Shown here in pieces: positions 1 to 4,702 of a DNA stretch of 5,286 nucleotides (position 1 is its first letter; the number at the start of each line of letters is the position of its first letter). Made by a program: the position numbers and the translations under genes. The stretch covers positions 1-5,286 of the forward strand of contig CALMAD010000254.1 of assembly GCA_937859105.1 (NCBI GenBank), given 5' to 3'. Origin of the DNA: an uncultured Propionibacteriaceae bacterium (lineage in GTDB: Bacteria > Actinomycetota > Actinomycetes > Propionibacteriales > Propionibacteriaceae). A model generated the notes under the pieces. That model was not told the DNA's origin. It made no database searches and saw only the letters and a program-made list of their open reading frames with translations.

Positions 1-42
1 GGTGCCGCCGAGTTGGCCGGACGCCGCCCGCCCCGGGCTCAC
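1..42 (-). CDS. Probable start of thiamine ABC transporter permease (ThiP-like), partial
   Basis: A minus-strand GTG at 42-40 overlaps the thiB stop as GTGA and opens a frame that stays open for 14 codons to the left edge. A weak AAGG lies about 7 bases upstream. The 4-base overlap suggests translational coupling to thiB. In thiamine ABC transporters the permease gene (thiP) commonly follows the binding-protein gene, so that is the likely identity. Fourteen residues are too few to recognise a family, so the assignment rests on position alone. Confidence 0.35.
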   Translation of the reverse strand, partial: MSPGRAASGQLGGT

Positions 43-1097
43 CCGACGACCTTGGCCGTCCAGGCGGCGATCCAGGAGTCGCGGTTGTTGGAGAGGTCTC
101 GGGCCGGCACCGTCCACGGCTTCTCGGCGAGCGGAGCGTACTTCTGCCACGCCTCCGGCAGCTTCGTGTCGCGGACGGCCGGGTACATGTACATCTGCTC
201 GGGGATGTCGGCCTGGACGTCCGCGCTCAGCATCCAGTCGATGAACTTCTGCGCCCCGACCGGGTTCTTCGCACCCTTCAGGACGCCCGCGTACTCGACC
301 TGCCGGAAGCAGGTCTGCAGGAGCGCCTCGGTGGGCGGCTGGCCGCCGCCGTCCGGAACCTCGTAGGCGGGCGACGTCGCGTAGCTGACCACGAGCGGCC
401 GGCTGCCCTTGCCGGACGACCCGGAGAACTCGGTGTTGTAGGCGGTCTCCCAGTCCTTGGCAACCTTGACGCCGTTGCTCTTCAGTTGCCCCCAGTAGTT
501 GAGGTAGCCGTCGGCCCCCTTCGCGCCGACGGTCGCGGCCAGGAAGGCCATGCCGGGCGAACTGGACGCCGGGTTCTCGACGACGAGCAGGTCCTTGTAC
601 TCGGGCTTGGCGAGGTCGTCGAGCGTGGCCGGCACGGCGACCTTCTTCGCGGCGAACCACTGCTTGTCGGCGTTCACGCAGACGTCGCCGAAGTCGATCG
701 GGGTGAGGCGTTCGCTGGTGTCAGCGGAAAGATCGGGCGTGTTCTTGGGGTAGTTCGGCGATTCGTACGGCTCCAGGATGTCGCCCGCGAGCGCACGTCC
801 GGCGAACGTGTTGTCGATGCCGTAGACGGCGTCGCCGAGGGGGGCGTCCTTGGTGAGGATCAGCTTGTTCGTCATGCCGCCCGCGTCCCCGCTCTTCGCG
901 ATCGACACCGTGTAGCCGGTCTCCGCCTTGAACCGGTCGAGCAGCGGCTGCGACACGTTGAACGAATCGTGGACGACGACCGTGAGCTGCTTCGTCTCCG
1001 TCGGCGTGGCGCTCGCCCCGCCCGACGACGGCGCGCAGGCCGTCAGGGACAGCGCGACGGCCACGGCGGCGAGGCCCAGGCCCCAAGATTTCTGCAT
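39..1097 (-). CDS. thiB: Thiamine ABC transporter substrate-binding lipoprotein
   Basis: This is the periplasmic-type binding component of a thiamine / thiamine-phosphate / TPP ABC importer. In a Gram-positive cell it is tethered to the outer face of the membrane as a lipoprotein. The 352 residues begin with a hydrophobic signal peptide and a lipobox LTAC with the lipidated Cys at residue 21. The mature part has ThiB/TbpA family hallmarks: VVVHDSFN (40-47), GDAVYGIDNTF (88-98), DFGDVCVN (135-142), ENPASSSPGMAFL (174-186) and VVSYATSPAYE (236-246). The ATG at 1097 is preceded by GGGGAGGA at 1101-1108, so the start is secure. A TPP riboswitch upstream independently supports the thiamine assignment. 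The gene heads an operon that continues off the left edge, with no ATPase gene visible here. A related extracellular solute-binding protein with another ligand is possible but unlikely given the riboswitch. Confidence 0.93.
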   Translation of the reverse strand: MQKSWGLGLAAVAVALSLTACAPSSGGASATPTETKQLTVVVHDSFNVSQPLLDRFKAETGYTVSIAKSGDAGGMTNKLILTKDAPLGDAVYGIDNTFAGRALAGDILEPYESPNYPKNTPDLSADTSERLTPIDFGDVCVNADKQWFAAKKVAVPATLDDLAKPEYKDLLVVENPASSSPGMAFLAATVGAKGADGYLNYWGQLKSNGVKVAKDWETAYNTEFSGSSGKGSRPLVVSYATSPAYEVPDGGGQPPTEALLQTCFRQVEYAGVLKGAKNPVGAQKFIDWMLSADVQADIPEQMYMYPAVRDTKLPEAWQKYAPLAEKPWTVPARDLSNNRDSWIAAWTAKVVG

Positions 1098-1100
1098 GAT

Positions 1101-1121
1101 TCCTCCCCATCGGTGGGGGGC
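1101..1121 (-). promoter_or_regulatory. thiB ribosome-binding site with sequestering hairpin
   Basis: On the minus strand the Shine-Dalgarno sequence GGGGAGGA (1101-1108) ends 3 bases before the thiB ATG. A run of six C (1115-1120) lies 6 bases upstream of it. The C run can pair with GGGGaGG, one A bulged, and so mask the ribosome-binding site. No U-tract follows any hairpin between the aptamer and the start codon. This favours translational rather than terminator-based control by the riboswitch, a mode common in high-GC bacteria. The pairing is read by eye; the control mode is inference. Confidence 0.5.
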
Positions 1122-1146
1122 TCGGACTCGGCCGAGGAGAAGGCTC

Positions 1147-1229
1147 GACTCCCTACGCCGGTGCGAACCGGGTCAGGTTCGAGGGTCTGCGGCGGGCCGC
1201 ACTCTCAGCGCCGGTGGCGCTCCCCTGTC
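1147..1229 (-). ncRNA. TPP riboswitch (THI element)
   Basis: Read on the minus strand, this leader has the full set of conserved TPP aptamer blocks in order. They are a P1 strand GACAGGGGA (1229-1221), the signature CTGAGAGTGC (1208-1199), GACCCTCGAACCTGA, the CCGGTTCGCACCGG hairpin, and the closing GCGTAGGGAGTC ending at 1147. GAC (1229-1227) pairs with GTC (1149-1147) to close P1. The family binds thiamine pyrophosphate and turns down thiamine synthesis or uptake genes when it is plentiful. It lies about 50 bases upstream of thiB on the same strand, so it controls thiamine uptake here. Confidence 0.97.
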
Positions 1230-1237
1230 TGCGGCGC

Positions 1238-1243
1238 ACTCTA
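1238..1243 (-). promoter_or_regulatory. thiB -10 box
   Basis: TAGAGT on the minus strand fits the actinobacterial TANNNT -10 consensus. Transcription starting about 7 bases downstream (near 1231) would begin right at the TPP aptamer, as expected for a riboswitch transcript. No good -35 is seen at 16-18 bp. A TCGACA at 1263-1258 resembles TTGACA, but it lies only 14 bp from the -10. The same TAGAGT hexamer recurs as the -10 of the promoter at 4436-4464. Confidence 0.55.
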
Positions 1244-1304
1244 CCCACCGGTCCGGCTGTCGAGCCAGGGGCGCCCGTCGCGAGAGGCCCTGTGGGGCCG
1301 GGCA

Positions 1305-1397
1305 CCTGACTGGCTTGTTCTCGACGGCGGCCCGTGAGCGGGAGTCCGCTGGGGGCCTGACTTCCAGAACGAGCCAGTCAGGGTCTGCCCCCGGGGG
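1305..1397 (+). repeat. 93-bp structured palindromic repeat, copy 1
   Basis: The outer arms CCTGACTGGCTTGTTCT (1305-1321) and AGAACGAGCCAGTCAGG (1366-1382) pair over 17 bp, with one G-U in plus-strand RNA. Inside is AGCGG-GAGT-CCGCT (1337-1350), a perfect 5-bp stem with a four-base loop. The tail GTCTGCCCCCGGGGG (1383-1397) is also shared with copy 2 at 2401-2493. The two copies align without gaps, with about 11 differences in 93 positions (my hand count), and face the same way. This copy lies between the divergently transcribed thiB and DUF559 genes, where no terminator is needed, so a repeat-family element is more likely than a terminator. I do not recognise the family. Confidence 0.85.
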
Positions 1398-1411
1398 GTG
1401 CGGCAGGGAAT

Positions 1412-1444
1412 CAAAAATCGACCCCGGCGTCCTGACAAAAATCG
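1412..1444 (+). repeat. Direct repeat CAAAAATCG x2 ahead of DUF559 gene
   Basis: The nonamer CAAAAATCG occurs at 1412-1420 and again at 1436-1444, 24 bases apart start to start, in a locally AT-rich patch between repeat copy 1 and the DUF559 gene. The second unit abuts a -35-like CTGACA. The spacing is about two helical turns. A role as operator for the gene's own winged-helix domain is possible but unproven. Confidence 0.4.
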
Positions 1445-1462
1445 GTCATTCGTCCCCATTGT
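1432..1462 (+). promoter_or_regulatory. Candidate promoter for a leaderless DUF559 transcript
   Basis: CTGACA (1432-1437) matches five of six bases of TTGACA. CATTGT (1457-1462), 19 bp further on, is a weak -10 matching three of six. A start about 7 bases downstream falls at 1469-1470, on the ATG of the DUF559 gene, so the mRNA would be leaderless. That would explain why no properly spaced Shine-Dalgarno is present. The -10 is poor, so this remains tentative. Confidence 0.3.
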
Positions 1463-1469
1463 GAAAGGC

Positions 1470-2405
1470 ATGAAGAGCGAACTCGCGGACGCCCTCGCGC
1501 GGGGCCAAGGCGTCCTGTGCCGGCGGGAACACCCCGACCTACACCGTCATCTCGACCACTGCTTGCGCACGGGGCAACTGGTCCGGCTCCTGCGTGGGGC
1601 GTACTGCCGCCCCGAGGAGTCGGAGGCGTTCGGCGTCCGGGCGCGGGCGGTGCGGGCGGCCGATCCGGCAGCGGTGCTGACGGGCGCGACGGCCGCGCGG
1701 CTGCACGGGTGGGAGGAGGTGCCCGAGCCGACCACGATCACCGCGGCGTCGCGCGTCTTGCAATCGAGGGAGGGGTTTCGTTTTACGCAGCGGCGCGTCC
1801 CGCCGAGGCTGGTTCGAACAGTCGACGGCGTCCCGATCACGTCCCGCGCCCTGACGGCGCTCGATCTCGTCGACATGGTCGGCGCGGGCGTCCTCGACGA
1901 CGCGCTCCGGCGGGGCGTGACGCTGGACGAGTTGTGGCAGGCTCTCCACCTCGCCGGGCCCCGTCGCGGGGACGCCCTCCGCCGACGGCTGTTGGAGGAG
2001 TCGCGCACGGAGCCCTGGTCGGAGGCCGAGCGGTCGGCACACCGGCTGATGGAGCGGGTCAGGGAGACATGGCCGCGACAAGCGAGGACGCCGCTGGTCT
2101 GGCGGGCGAACAGGCGCGTCTTCGATCGAGACGGGGTGTTGGTCGCGATCTGCGACATCGCGCTGGAGCCCTGTCGGGTCGACATCGAAATCGACGGGGA
2201 CGCCTATCACGCCAGCACGTCGGCCCGCGCCCGCGACCGAACCCGGGATCGCCGCTTGGCCATGCTGGGTTGGCGCGTGGCGCGATTCGGGGCCGGCGAG
2301 ATCCGGCGGCAGCCGGACGCCTTCGTCGCCGCGGTGCTCACCCTCGCCCGCCCCCGGGAGCGCTCCGGCGGTTCGCCAGGGGCCGGCCGGGCGCCGCCAC
2401 CCTGA
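1470..2405 (+). CDS. AbiEi-like winged-helix / DUF559 (Vsr-like endonuclease fold) protein
   Basis: The 311-residue protein has two parts. Residues 10-50 (ALARGQGVLC...LVRLLRGAYC) resemble the winged-helix N-terminus of AbiEi-type antitoxins and related transcription regulators. Residues 205-290 form a DUF559 domain, a PD-(D/E)XK relative of the Vsr mismatch endonuclease. Visible are CDIAL (D229), VDIEIDGDAYH (E240, D242, H247), the basic RDRTRDRRL (255-263) and GWRVARFGAGEI. The acidic residues are intact, so nuclease activity is plausible, though the substrate is unknown. The start is uncertain: ATG 1470 has an AAAGG only one base upstream, GTG 1461 is in frame, and a GTG at 1398 touches the repeat. 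I prefer 1470 as a leaderless start. The stop TGA (2403-2405) lies inside repeat copy 2, and the tail after about residue 294 is low complexity (Arg/Gly/Pro). Such genes are frequent, scattered singletons in actinobacteria; no partner toxin is visible. Confidence 0.8.
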   Translation: MKSELADALARGQGVLCRREHPDLHRHLDHCLRTGQLVRLLRGAYCRPEESEAFGVRARAVRAADPAAVLTGATAARLHGWEEVPEPTTITAASRVLQSREGFRFTQRRVPPRLVRTVDGVPITSRALTALDLVDMVGAGVLDDALRRGVTLDELWQALHLAGPRRGDALRRRLLEESRTEPWSEAERSAHRLMERVRETWPRQARTPLVWRANRRVFDRDGVLVAICDIALEPCRVDIEIDGDAYHASTSARARDRTRDRRLAMLGWRVARFGAGEIRRQPDAFVAAVLTLARPRERSGGSPGAGRAPPP

Positions 2406-2493
2406 CTGGCTTGTTCTCGTCGCCGACCCGTGAGCGGGCGTCCGCTCGGGGCCTCGCTTTGAGAACGAGCCAGTCAGGGTCCGGCCCCGGGGG
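2401..2493 (+). repeat. 93-bp structured palindromic repeat, copy 2
   Basis: This is a second, same-orientation copy of the element at 1305-1397. Its arms CCTGACTGGCTTGTTCTC (2401-2418) and GAGAACGAGCCAGTCAGG (2461-2478) pair over 18 bp. With AC before and GT after, the stem reaches 20 bp. The inner hairpin GAGCGG-GCGT-CCGCTC has 6 bp against 5 in copy 1, so the structure is kept despite base changes. The copy starts within the last codons of the DUF559 gene and supplies its stop. It sits between convergent genes and could help stop transcription from both sides, but no U-tract follows on either strand. Confidence 0.87.
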
Positions 2494-2505
2494 AAGGCCG
2501 ACGCG

Positions 2506-2530
2506 CGCGCGGCGTCCTATCGCCGGCGCG
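2506..2530 (-). terminator. GC hairpin just after lysC, possible U-less terminator
   Basis: CGCGCGGCG (2506-2514) can pair with CGCCGGCGCG (2521-2530), one base bulged, around a six-base loop TCCTAT. It begins 5 bases after the lysC stop codon on the minus strand. No run of U follows, as with the tail-less hairpins proposed as terminators in actinobacteria. The position favours a role in ending the lysC transcript, but sequence alone cannot prove it. Confidence 0.35.
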
Positions 2531-2535
2531 ACGTC

Positions 2536-3057
2536 CTACCGACCGGTGCCGGCGTAGACGACGGCCTCGCCGCTGGCGTCCAGGCCGAAGGCGGTGTGCA
2601 CGGCGCGGACGGCCCGATCGATGTCGTCGATCGGCACGACCACCGAGATGCGGATCTCCGAGGTCGAGATCATCGAGATGTTGATGCCGGCCTCGGCGAG
2701 CGCGGTGAACGTGTGCGCGGAGACACCCGGATGCGAGCGCATGCCCACGCCGATGACCGACACCTTGCCGATCTTGTCGTTGTAGGTCGCCTGGGCGAAG
2801 CCGATCTCGTCCTGCACGGCGGCAAGGGCGGCCATCGCCTTCGGGCCGTCGTTCTGCGGGAGGGTGAACGAGATGGCGGTCGTATTGTCCTGCACCGACG
2901 CGTTCTGGACGATCATGTCGATGTTGATGCCCGCCCGGGCGACGGCCTCGAAGATGCGCGAGGCGTTCCCGATCTTGTCGGGGACGCCGGCCACGGTGAT
3001 CTTGGCCTCGGTCCGGTCGTGGGCGATGCCCGTGATCAGAGCGGCTTCGGCTTCCAT
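2536..3057 (-). CDS. lysC: Aspartokinase beta subunit from internal in-frame start
   Basis: An ATG at 3057 (Met252 of the long form) is preceded by GAAGGGAAG at 3061-3069, a strong Shine-Dalgarno with GAAGGG six bases from the start. It would yield 173 residues comprising just the two ACT domains. In Corynebacterium glutamicum and Bacillus, lysC is known to encode a separate beta subunit from such an internal start, forming an alpha2-beta2 enzyme. In C. glutamicum beta is of nearly the same size and begins at the matching place. Sequence position and ribosome-binding site are seen; use of this start here is inferred from the family. Confidence 0.6.
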   Translation of the reverse strand: MEAEAALITGIAHDRTEAKITVAGVPDKIGNASRIFEAVARAGINIDMIVQNASVQDNTTAISFTLPQNDGPKAMAALAAVQDEIGFAQATYNDKIGKVSVIGVGMRSHPGVSAHTFTALAEAGINISMISTSEIRISVVVPIDDIDRAVRAVHTAFGLDASGEAVVYAGTGR

Positions 3058-3810
3058 ACGCTTCCCTTCGTCAAGGTCCTTCACCCAGGTTCCCGGCTTG
3101 TCGGAGAACGACGACCGCACGTGCACATCGACGTGCTCGCGTCGGGCGTACTCGACGCAGCGCAGGTGCAGGATCTTCGCCCCGTTCGCCGCCATCTCGA
3201 GCATCTCGTCGTAGCTGATCTCCGGGATGCGCTGCGCCCCCGGCACGATCCGCGGGTCGGCGGTAAACACGCCGTCCACGTCGGAGTAAATCTCGCAGAA
3301 GGACGCCCCCAGCGCGGCCGCCAGCGCGACGGCCGTGGTGTCGGACGCCCCGCGGCCGAGCGTCGTCACGTCCTTCGTCGTCTGGGAGACGCCCTGGAAA
3401 CCGGCCACGATGACGACGTCGCCATCGCCCAACGCGCTCTCGATGCGCCCGGGCGTGATGTCGATGATGCGCGCGTCACCGTGCGATTCGGTCGTGAGGA
3501 CGCCCGCCTGCGAGCCGGTGAACGAGCGGGCCGTGTGCCCGAGGTCGTTGATCGCCATGGCGAGGAGGGCCGCCGACATCCGCTCCCCCGCCGTCAGCAG
3601 CATGTCCAGCTCGCGCGGGCGCGGGTTGGGCGACACGCGCTGGGCGAGGTCGAGCAGTTCGTCGGTCGTGTCGCCCATCGCGGACACGATCACGCAGACG
3701 TCGTGCCCCTGCTCGTCGGTGGCGACGATGCGCCGCGCGACCCGCTTGATACTCTCGGCGTCCGCCACCGACGAGCCGCCGAACTTCTGCACGATCCGCA
3801 ACGCCCTCAT
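2536..3810 (-). CDS. lysC: Aspartokinase (aspartate kinase), alpha-subunit frame
   Basis: LysC phosphorylates L-aspartate with ATP to aspartyl-4-phosphate, the first step to lysine, methionine, threonine and diaminopimelate. The 424 residues match the actinobacterial Ask type throughout. Visible motifs are [11 protein letters not shown] (9-19), LTAGER (72-77), GFQGVSQ (137-143), [12 protein letters not shown] (149-160) and [13 protein letters not shown] (175-187). Two ACT domains follow (about 265-340 and 346-420) and the end is VVYAGTGR. The ACT pair is the usual seat of lysine/threonine feedback. ATG 3810 has GGAAGG directly against it, with no room for a ribosome; a TTG at 3801 would have ideal spacing and give 421 residues starting MRIVQKFGG. 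The frame is open upstream to 4500, but that extension is antisense to the DUF1707 gene and is not real. Actinobacterial lysC is usually followed by asd; here a convergent DUF559 gene follows instead. Confidence 0.96.
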   Translation of the reverse strand: MRALRIVQKFGGSSVADAESIKRVARRIVATDEQGHDVCVIVSAMGDTTDELLDLAQRVSPNPRPRELDMLLTAGERMSAALLAMAINDLGHTARSFTGSQAGVLTTESHGDARIIDITPGRIESALGDGDVVIVAGFQGVSQTTKDVTTLGRGASDTTAVALAAALGASFCEIYSDVDGVFTADPRIVPGAQRIPEISYDEMLEMAANGAKILHLRCVEYARREHVDVHVRSSFSDKPGTWVKDLDEGKRMEAEAALITGIAHDRTEAKITVAGVPDKIGNASRIFEAVARAGINIDMIVQNASVQDNTTAISFTLPQNDGPKAMAALAAVQDEIGFAQATYNDKIGKVSVIGVGMRSHPGVSAHTFTALAEAGINISMISTSEIRISVVVPIDDIDRAVRAVHTAFGLDASGEAVVYAGTGR

Positions 3811-3880
3811 CCTTCCGTCTGAACCCTGGACTACTCTGCCATGACCGGCCCCGATCATTCCTCCGGACCGGCGAGCGGTC

Positions 3881-3886
3881 AGCCTA
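3881..3886 (-). promoter_or_regulatory. Candidate lysC -10 box
   Basis: TAGGCT on the minus strand fits TANNNT and would start the lysC message near 3874, giving a leader of roughly 65 bases. It shares the palindrome CCTAGG with the plus-strand -10 of the DUF1707 gene. No convincing -35 is seen, so this is weak. Confidence 0.25.
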
Positions 3887-3890
3887 GGAT
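3885..3890 (+). promoter_or_regulatory. Candidate DUF1707 -10 box (or ribosome-binding site)
   Basis: TAGGAT is a good actinobacterial -10 hexamer. Transcription starting 7-8 bases later would begin at ATG 3898 and make a leaderless message. Alternatively AGGA (3886-3889), 8 bases before 3898, acts as the ribosome-binding site of a longer transcript. Both readings select 3898 as the start codon. No -35 match is seen. Confidence 0.4.
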
Positions 3891-3897
3891 GTCGCGC

Positions 3898-4359
3898 ATG
3901 AGCATGGATCCGGTGCCCCGGCGCATCTCCGACGGCGATCGCGACGCCGCGGTCGAGATGCTGCGCGAGCACTTCGAACTGGGCCGCCTCGACGAGAGCG
4001 AGTTCTCCGACCGTATGCAGTCGGCCCTGGCGGCACGCACGATGCAGGACCTGACGCCCCTTTTTAGCGACCTCCCCGACCCGCGCCCCGACGAGACGGG
4101 CGGCTCTTCTCCCGCGTCGTACTCGCGGCCGCCGGCGGGCAACCGGCTGCCCGATCGGAAGGATCGGTCGGGCGGCGTCCAGCCCCGCGGCACCGACTAT
4201 CTCGCCATCGCCCAGGGCATCGTCTGGCCGGTCGCCATCTTCTTGATGATCTTCACCCGCGGCGGTGGCTGGTACTGGATCCTGGCGGCGATCGTCGTGT
4301 CCGTCATCATCAACCAGGTCCGCGCGGGCCGCGACCGGAGGCAGCCGCCGCCCTACTGA
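3898..4359 (+). CDS. DUF1707 domain membrane protein
   Basis: The 153-residue protein has a DUF1707 domain at about residues 9-61 ([33 protein letters not shown]... LFSDLP in outline). This short helical domain is common in actinobacteria and of unknown biochemical role. A Pro/Gly/Ser-rich linker (about 62-98) follows, then two close membrane helices (about 102-119 and 124-140) separated by RGGGWYW, and a basic tail (RAGRDRRQ). The layout implies a membrane hairpin with the DUF1707 domain and tail in the cytoplasm. Starts at 3841, 3889 and 3904 are in frame. I chose 3898 for its AGGA at 8 bases and its place behind TAGGAT; the stretch before 3889 shows no domain. The gene is divergent from lysC and alone. 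Function is unknown; DUF1707 proteins are often linked to stress or envelope genes, but nothing here shows that. Confidence 0.85.
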   Translation: MSMDPVPRRISDGDRDAAVEMLREHFELGRLDESEFSDRMQSALAARTMQDLTPLFSDLPDPRPDETGGSSPASYSRPPAGNRLPDRKDRSGGVQPRGTDYLAIAQGIVWPVAIFLMIFTRGGGWYWILAAIVVSVIINQVRAGRDRRQPPPY

Positions 4360-4373
4360 TGGTGCCTCGGATC

Positions 4374-4401
4374 GTGGGTCACGCGGGGCGTCGACCCGCA
4401 C
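4374..4401 (+). terminator. Hairpin after DUF1707 gene, weak terminator candidate
   Basis: GTGGGTC (4374-4380) can pair with GACCCgCAC (4393-4401), one G bulged, around a 12-base loop, 14 bases after the DUF1707 stop. An alternative GCGGG/CCCGC pairing uses the loop. No U-tract follows. Position is the main support. Confidence 0.25.
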
Positions 4402-4425
4402 ATACCGTCGTCGTTGAACAAATGC

Positions 4426-4435
4426 TGGCAAGCCA
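4426..4435 (+). promoter_or_regulatory. Palindrome TGGCAAGCCA abutting a -35 box, possible operator
   Basis: A short inverted repeat, TGGC-AA-GCCA, ends immediately before the TTGAAG -35 of the leader promoter. Its placement suits a regulator site, but arms of four bases arise easily by chance in GC-rich DNA. Confidence 0.22.
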
Positions 4436-4464
4436 TTGAAGCCCCCCGACGGCCCAGCTAGAGT
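4436..4464 (+). promoter_or_regulatory. Promoter TTGAAG-N17-TAGAGT for the leader peptide and LanC-like gene
   Basis: The -35 TTGAAG (4436-4441) and -10 TAGAGT (4459-4464) are separated by exactly 17 bp, the best promoter in the window. The expected transcription start at 4471-4472 coincides with the ATG of the small frame at 4472. It therefore predicts a leaderless small ORF followed by a 5' leader of about 230 bases ahead of the LanC-like gene. Confidence 0.6.
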
Positions 4465-4471
4465 CCGCGCC

Positions 4472-4543
4472 ATGTCAGCCCTCGCATCCGTGCGGCGCAC
4501 CCCGATGAGGCATCGGGGTGTCCCTGGCTACGCCTGTTGCTAG
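4472..4543 (+). CDS. Leaderless leader peptide ending in Cys-Cys
   Basis: This is a 23-codon frame from ATG 4472 to TAG 4541-4543. The peptide begins MSALASVRR, is basic in the middle and ends GYACC, so the last two sense codons are TGT TGC. The promoter at 4436-4464 would start transcription on the ATG. Known mycobacterial attenuators share this form: short leaderless frames with consecutive Cys codons, in which cysteinyl-tRNA supply sets ribosome progress and hence downstream expression. A perfect 10-bp hairpin lies inside the frame. It could instead be a tiny substrate peptide for the downstream LanC-like protein, or chance. Twenty-three codons cannot be proved coding by composition. Confidence 0.45.
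   Translation: MSALASVRRTPMRHRGVPGYACC
4498..4520 (+). promoter_or_regulatory. 10-bp perfect hairpin inside the leader peptide frame
   Basis: CACCCCGATG (4498-4507) pairs with CATCGGGGTG (4511-4520) without mismatch around the loop AGG. It lies within the Cys-Cys frame, so translation must open it. Its 3' arm can alternatively pair with CACCCC at 4561-4566 or CACCCCG at 4663-4669, so the leader can switch between folds. There is no U-tract, so it is not an intrinsic terminator by itself. Confidence 0.6.
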
Positions 4544-4571
4544 CGACGCGCATGCGTGCGCACCCCTCACA

Positions 4572-4607
4572 CCGGCTCGTCGACCGAGCTCGACGACACT
4601 GCGCCGG
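4572..4607 (+). promoter_or_regulatory. Second leader hairpin upstream of LanC-like gene
   Basis: TCGTCGA (4577-4583) pairs perfectly with TCGACGA (4590-4596) around CCGAGC. CCGGC (4572-4576) can extend the stem with GCCGG (4603-4607) past a six-base bulge. It lies between the leader peptide and the LanC-like start. The rest of this roughly 160-base stretch (4544-4702) is GC-rich with no gene I can support. Confidence 0.4.
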
Positions 4608-4690
4608 CGTCCCCGGCCCCGCGCACGCCCATCGCGCACCTACCCCTATCGAACGATGCGAGCACCCCGCTGATGAGAACGAACCGCCTC

Positions 4691-4696
4691 AGAGAG
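4691..4696 (+). promoter_or_regulatory. Ribosome-binding site of LanC-like gene
   Basis: AGAGAG, six bases before ATG 4703, is a modest purine-rich Shine-Dalgarno. It decides for 4703 over the in-frame ATG at 4673, which has no purine tract ahead of it and directly follows a stop codon in its own frame. Confidence 0.45.
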
Positions 4697-4702
4697 ACAC
4701 CG

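Noticed and set aside
486..1337. Plus-strand frame opposite thiB and across the riboswitch
   Set aside because: It is antisense to thiB, runs through the conserved TPP aptamer, and has no domain or ribosome-binding site.
1398..1469. GTG start at 1398 for the DUF559 gene
   Set aside because: It begins at the repeat edge, has no ribosome-binding site apart from the repeat's G-run, and would add an Arg/Lys-rich stretch unlike the family N-terminus.
2399..2480. Repeat copy 2 as an ordinary intrinsic terminator
   Set aside because: The stem has a 42-base loop region and no U-tract on either strand, and a near-identical copy lies between divergent genes where a terminator has no use. A secondary terminating effect is still possible.
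1305..2493. Composite transposon, IS element or CRISPR array
   Set aside because: The repeats are direct, not inverted, relative to the gene. No transposase or integrase motif is present, no target-site duplication is visible, and two units 1.1 kb apart are not an array.
1517..2557. Second plus-strand frame overlapping the DUF559 gene
   Set aside because: It is a frame-shifted, Arg/Gly/Pro-rich shadow of the DUF559 gene that passes through repeat copy 2 into the lysC end.
2596..3822. Long plus-strand frame opposite lysC
   Set aside because: It is a shadow of a high-GC coding strand: rich in Arg, Val, Asp, Gly and His, with no recognisable domain, and fully antisense to lysC.
3841..3897. ATG 3841 as the start of the DUF1707 protein
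   Set aside because: It has no ribosome-binding site, and the added residues cover the probable promoter and show no domain; 3898 has the better signals.
3811..4500. Upstream extension of the lysC frame to 4500 (654 residues)
   Set aside because: The extra 230 residues are Arg/Ala-rich, antisense to a well-supported DUF1707 gene, and absent from the aspartokinase family, whose N-terminus begins with the VQKFGGSS region.
4360..4702. tRNA or other known structured RNA gene in the gap before the LanC-like gene
   Set aside because: No cloverleaf, TTC-loop or CCA-type end was found. The hairpins present are explained better as a leader of the downstream gene.
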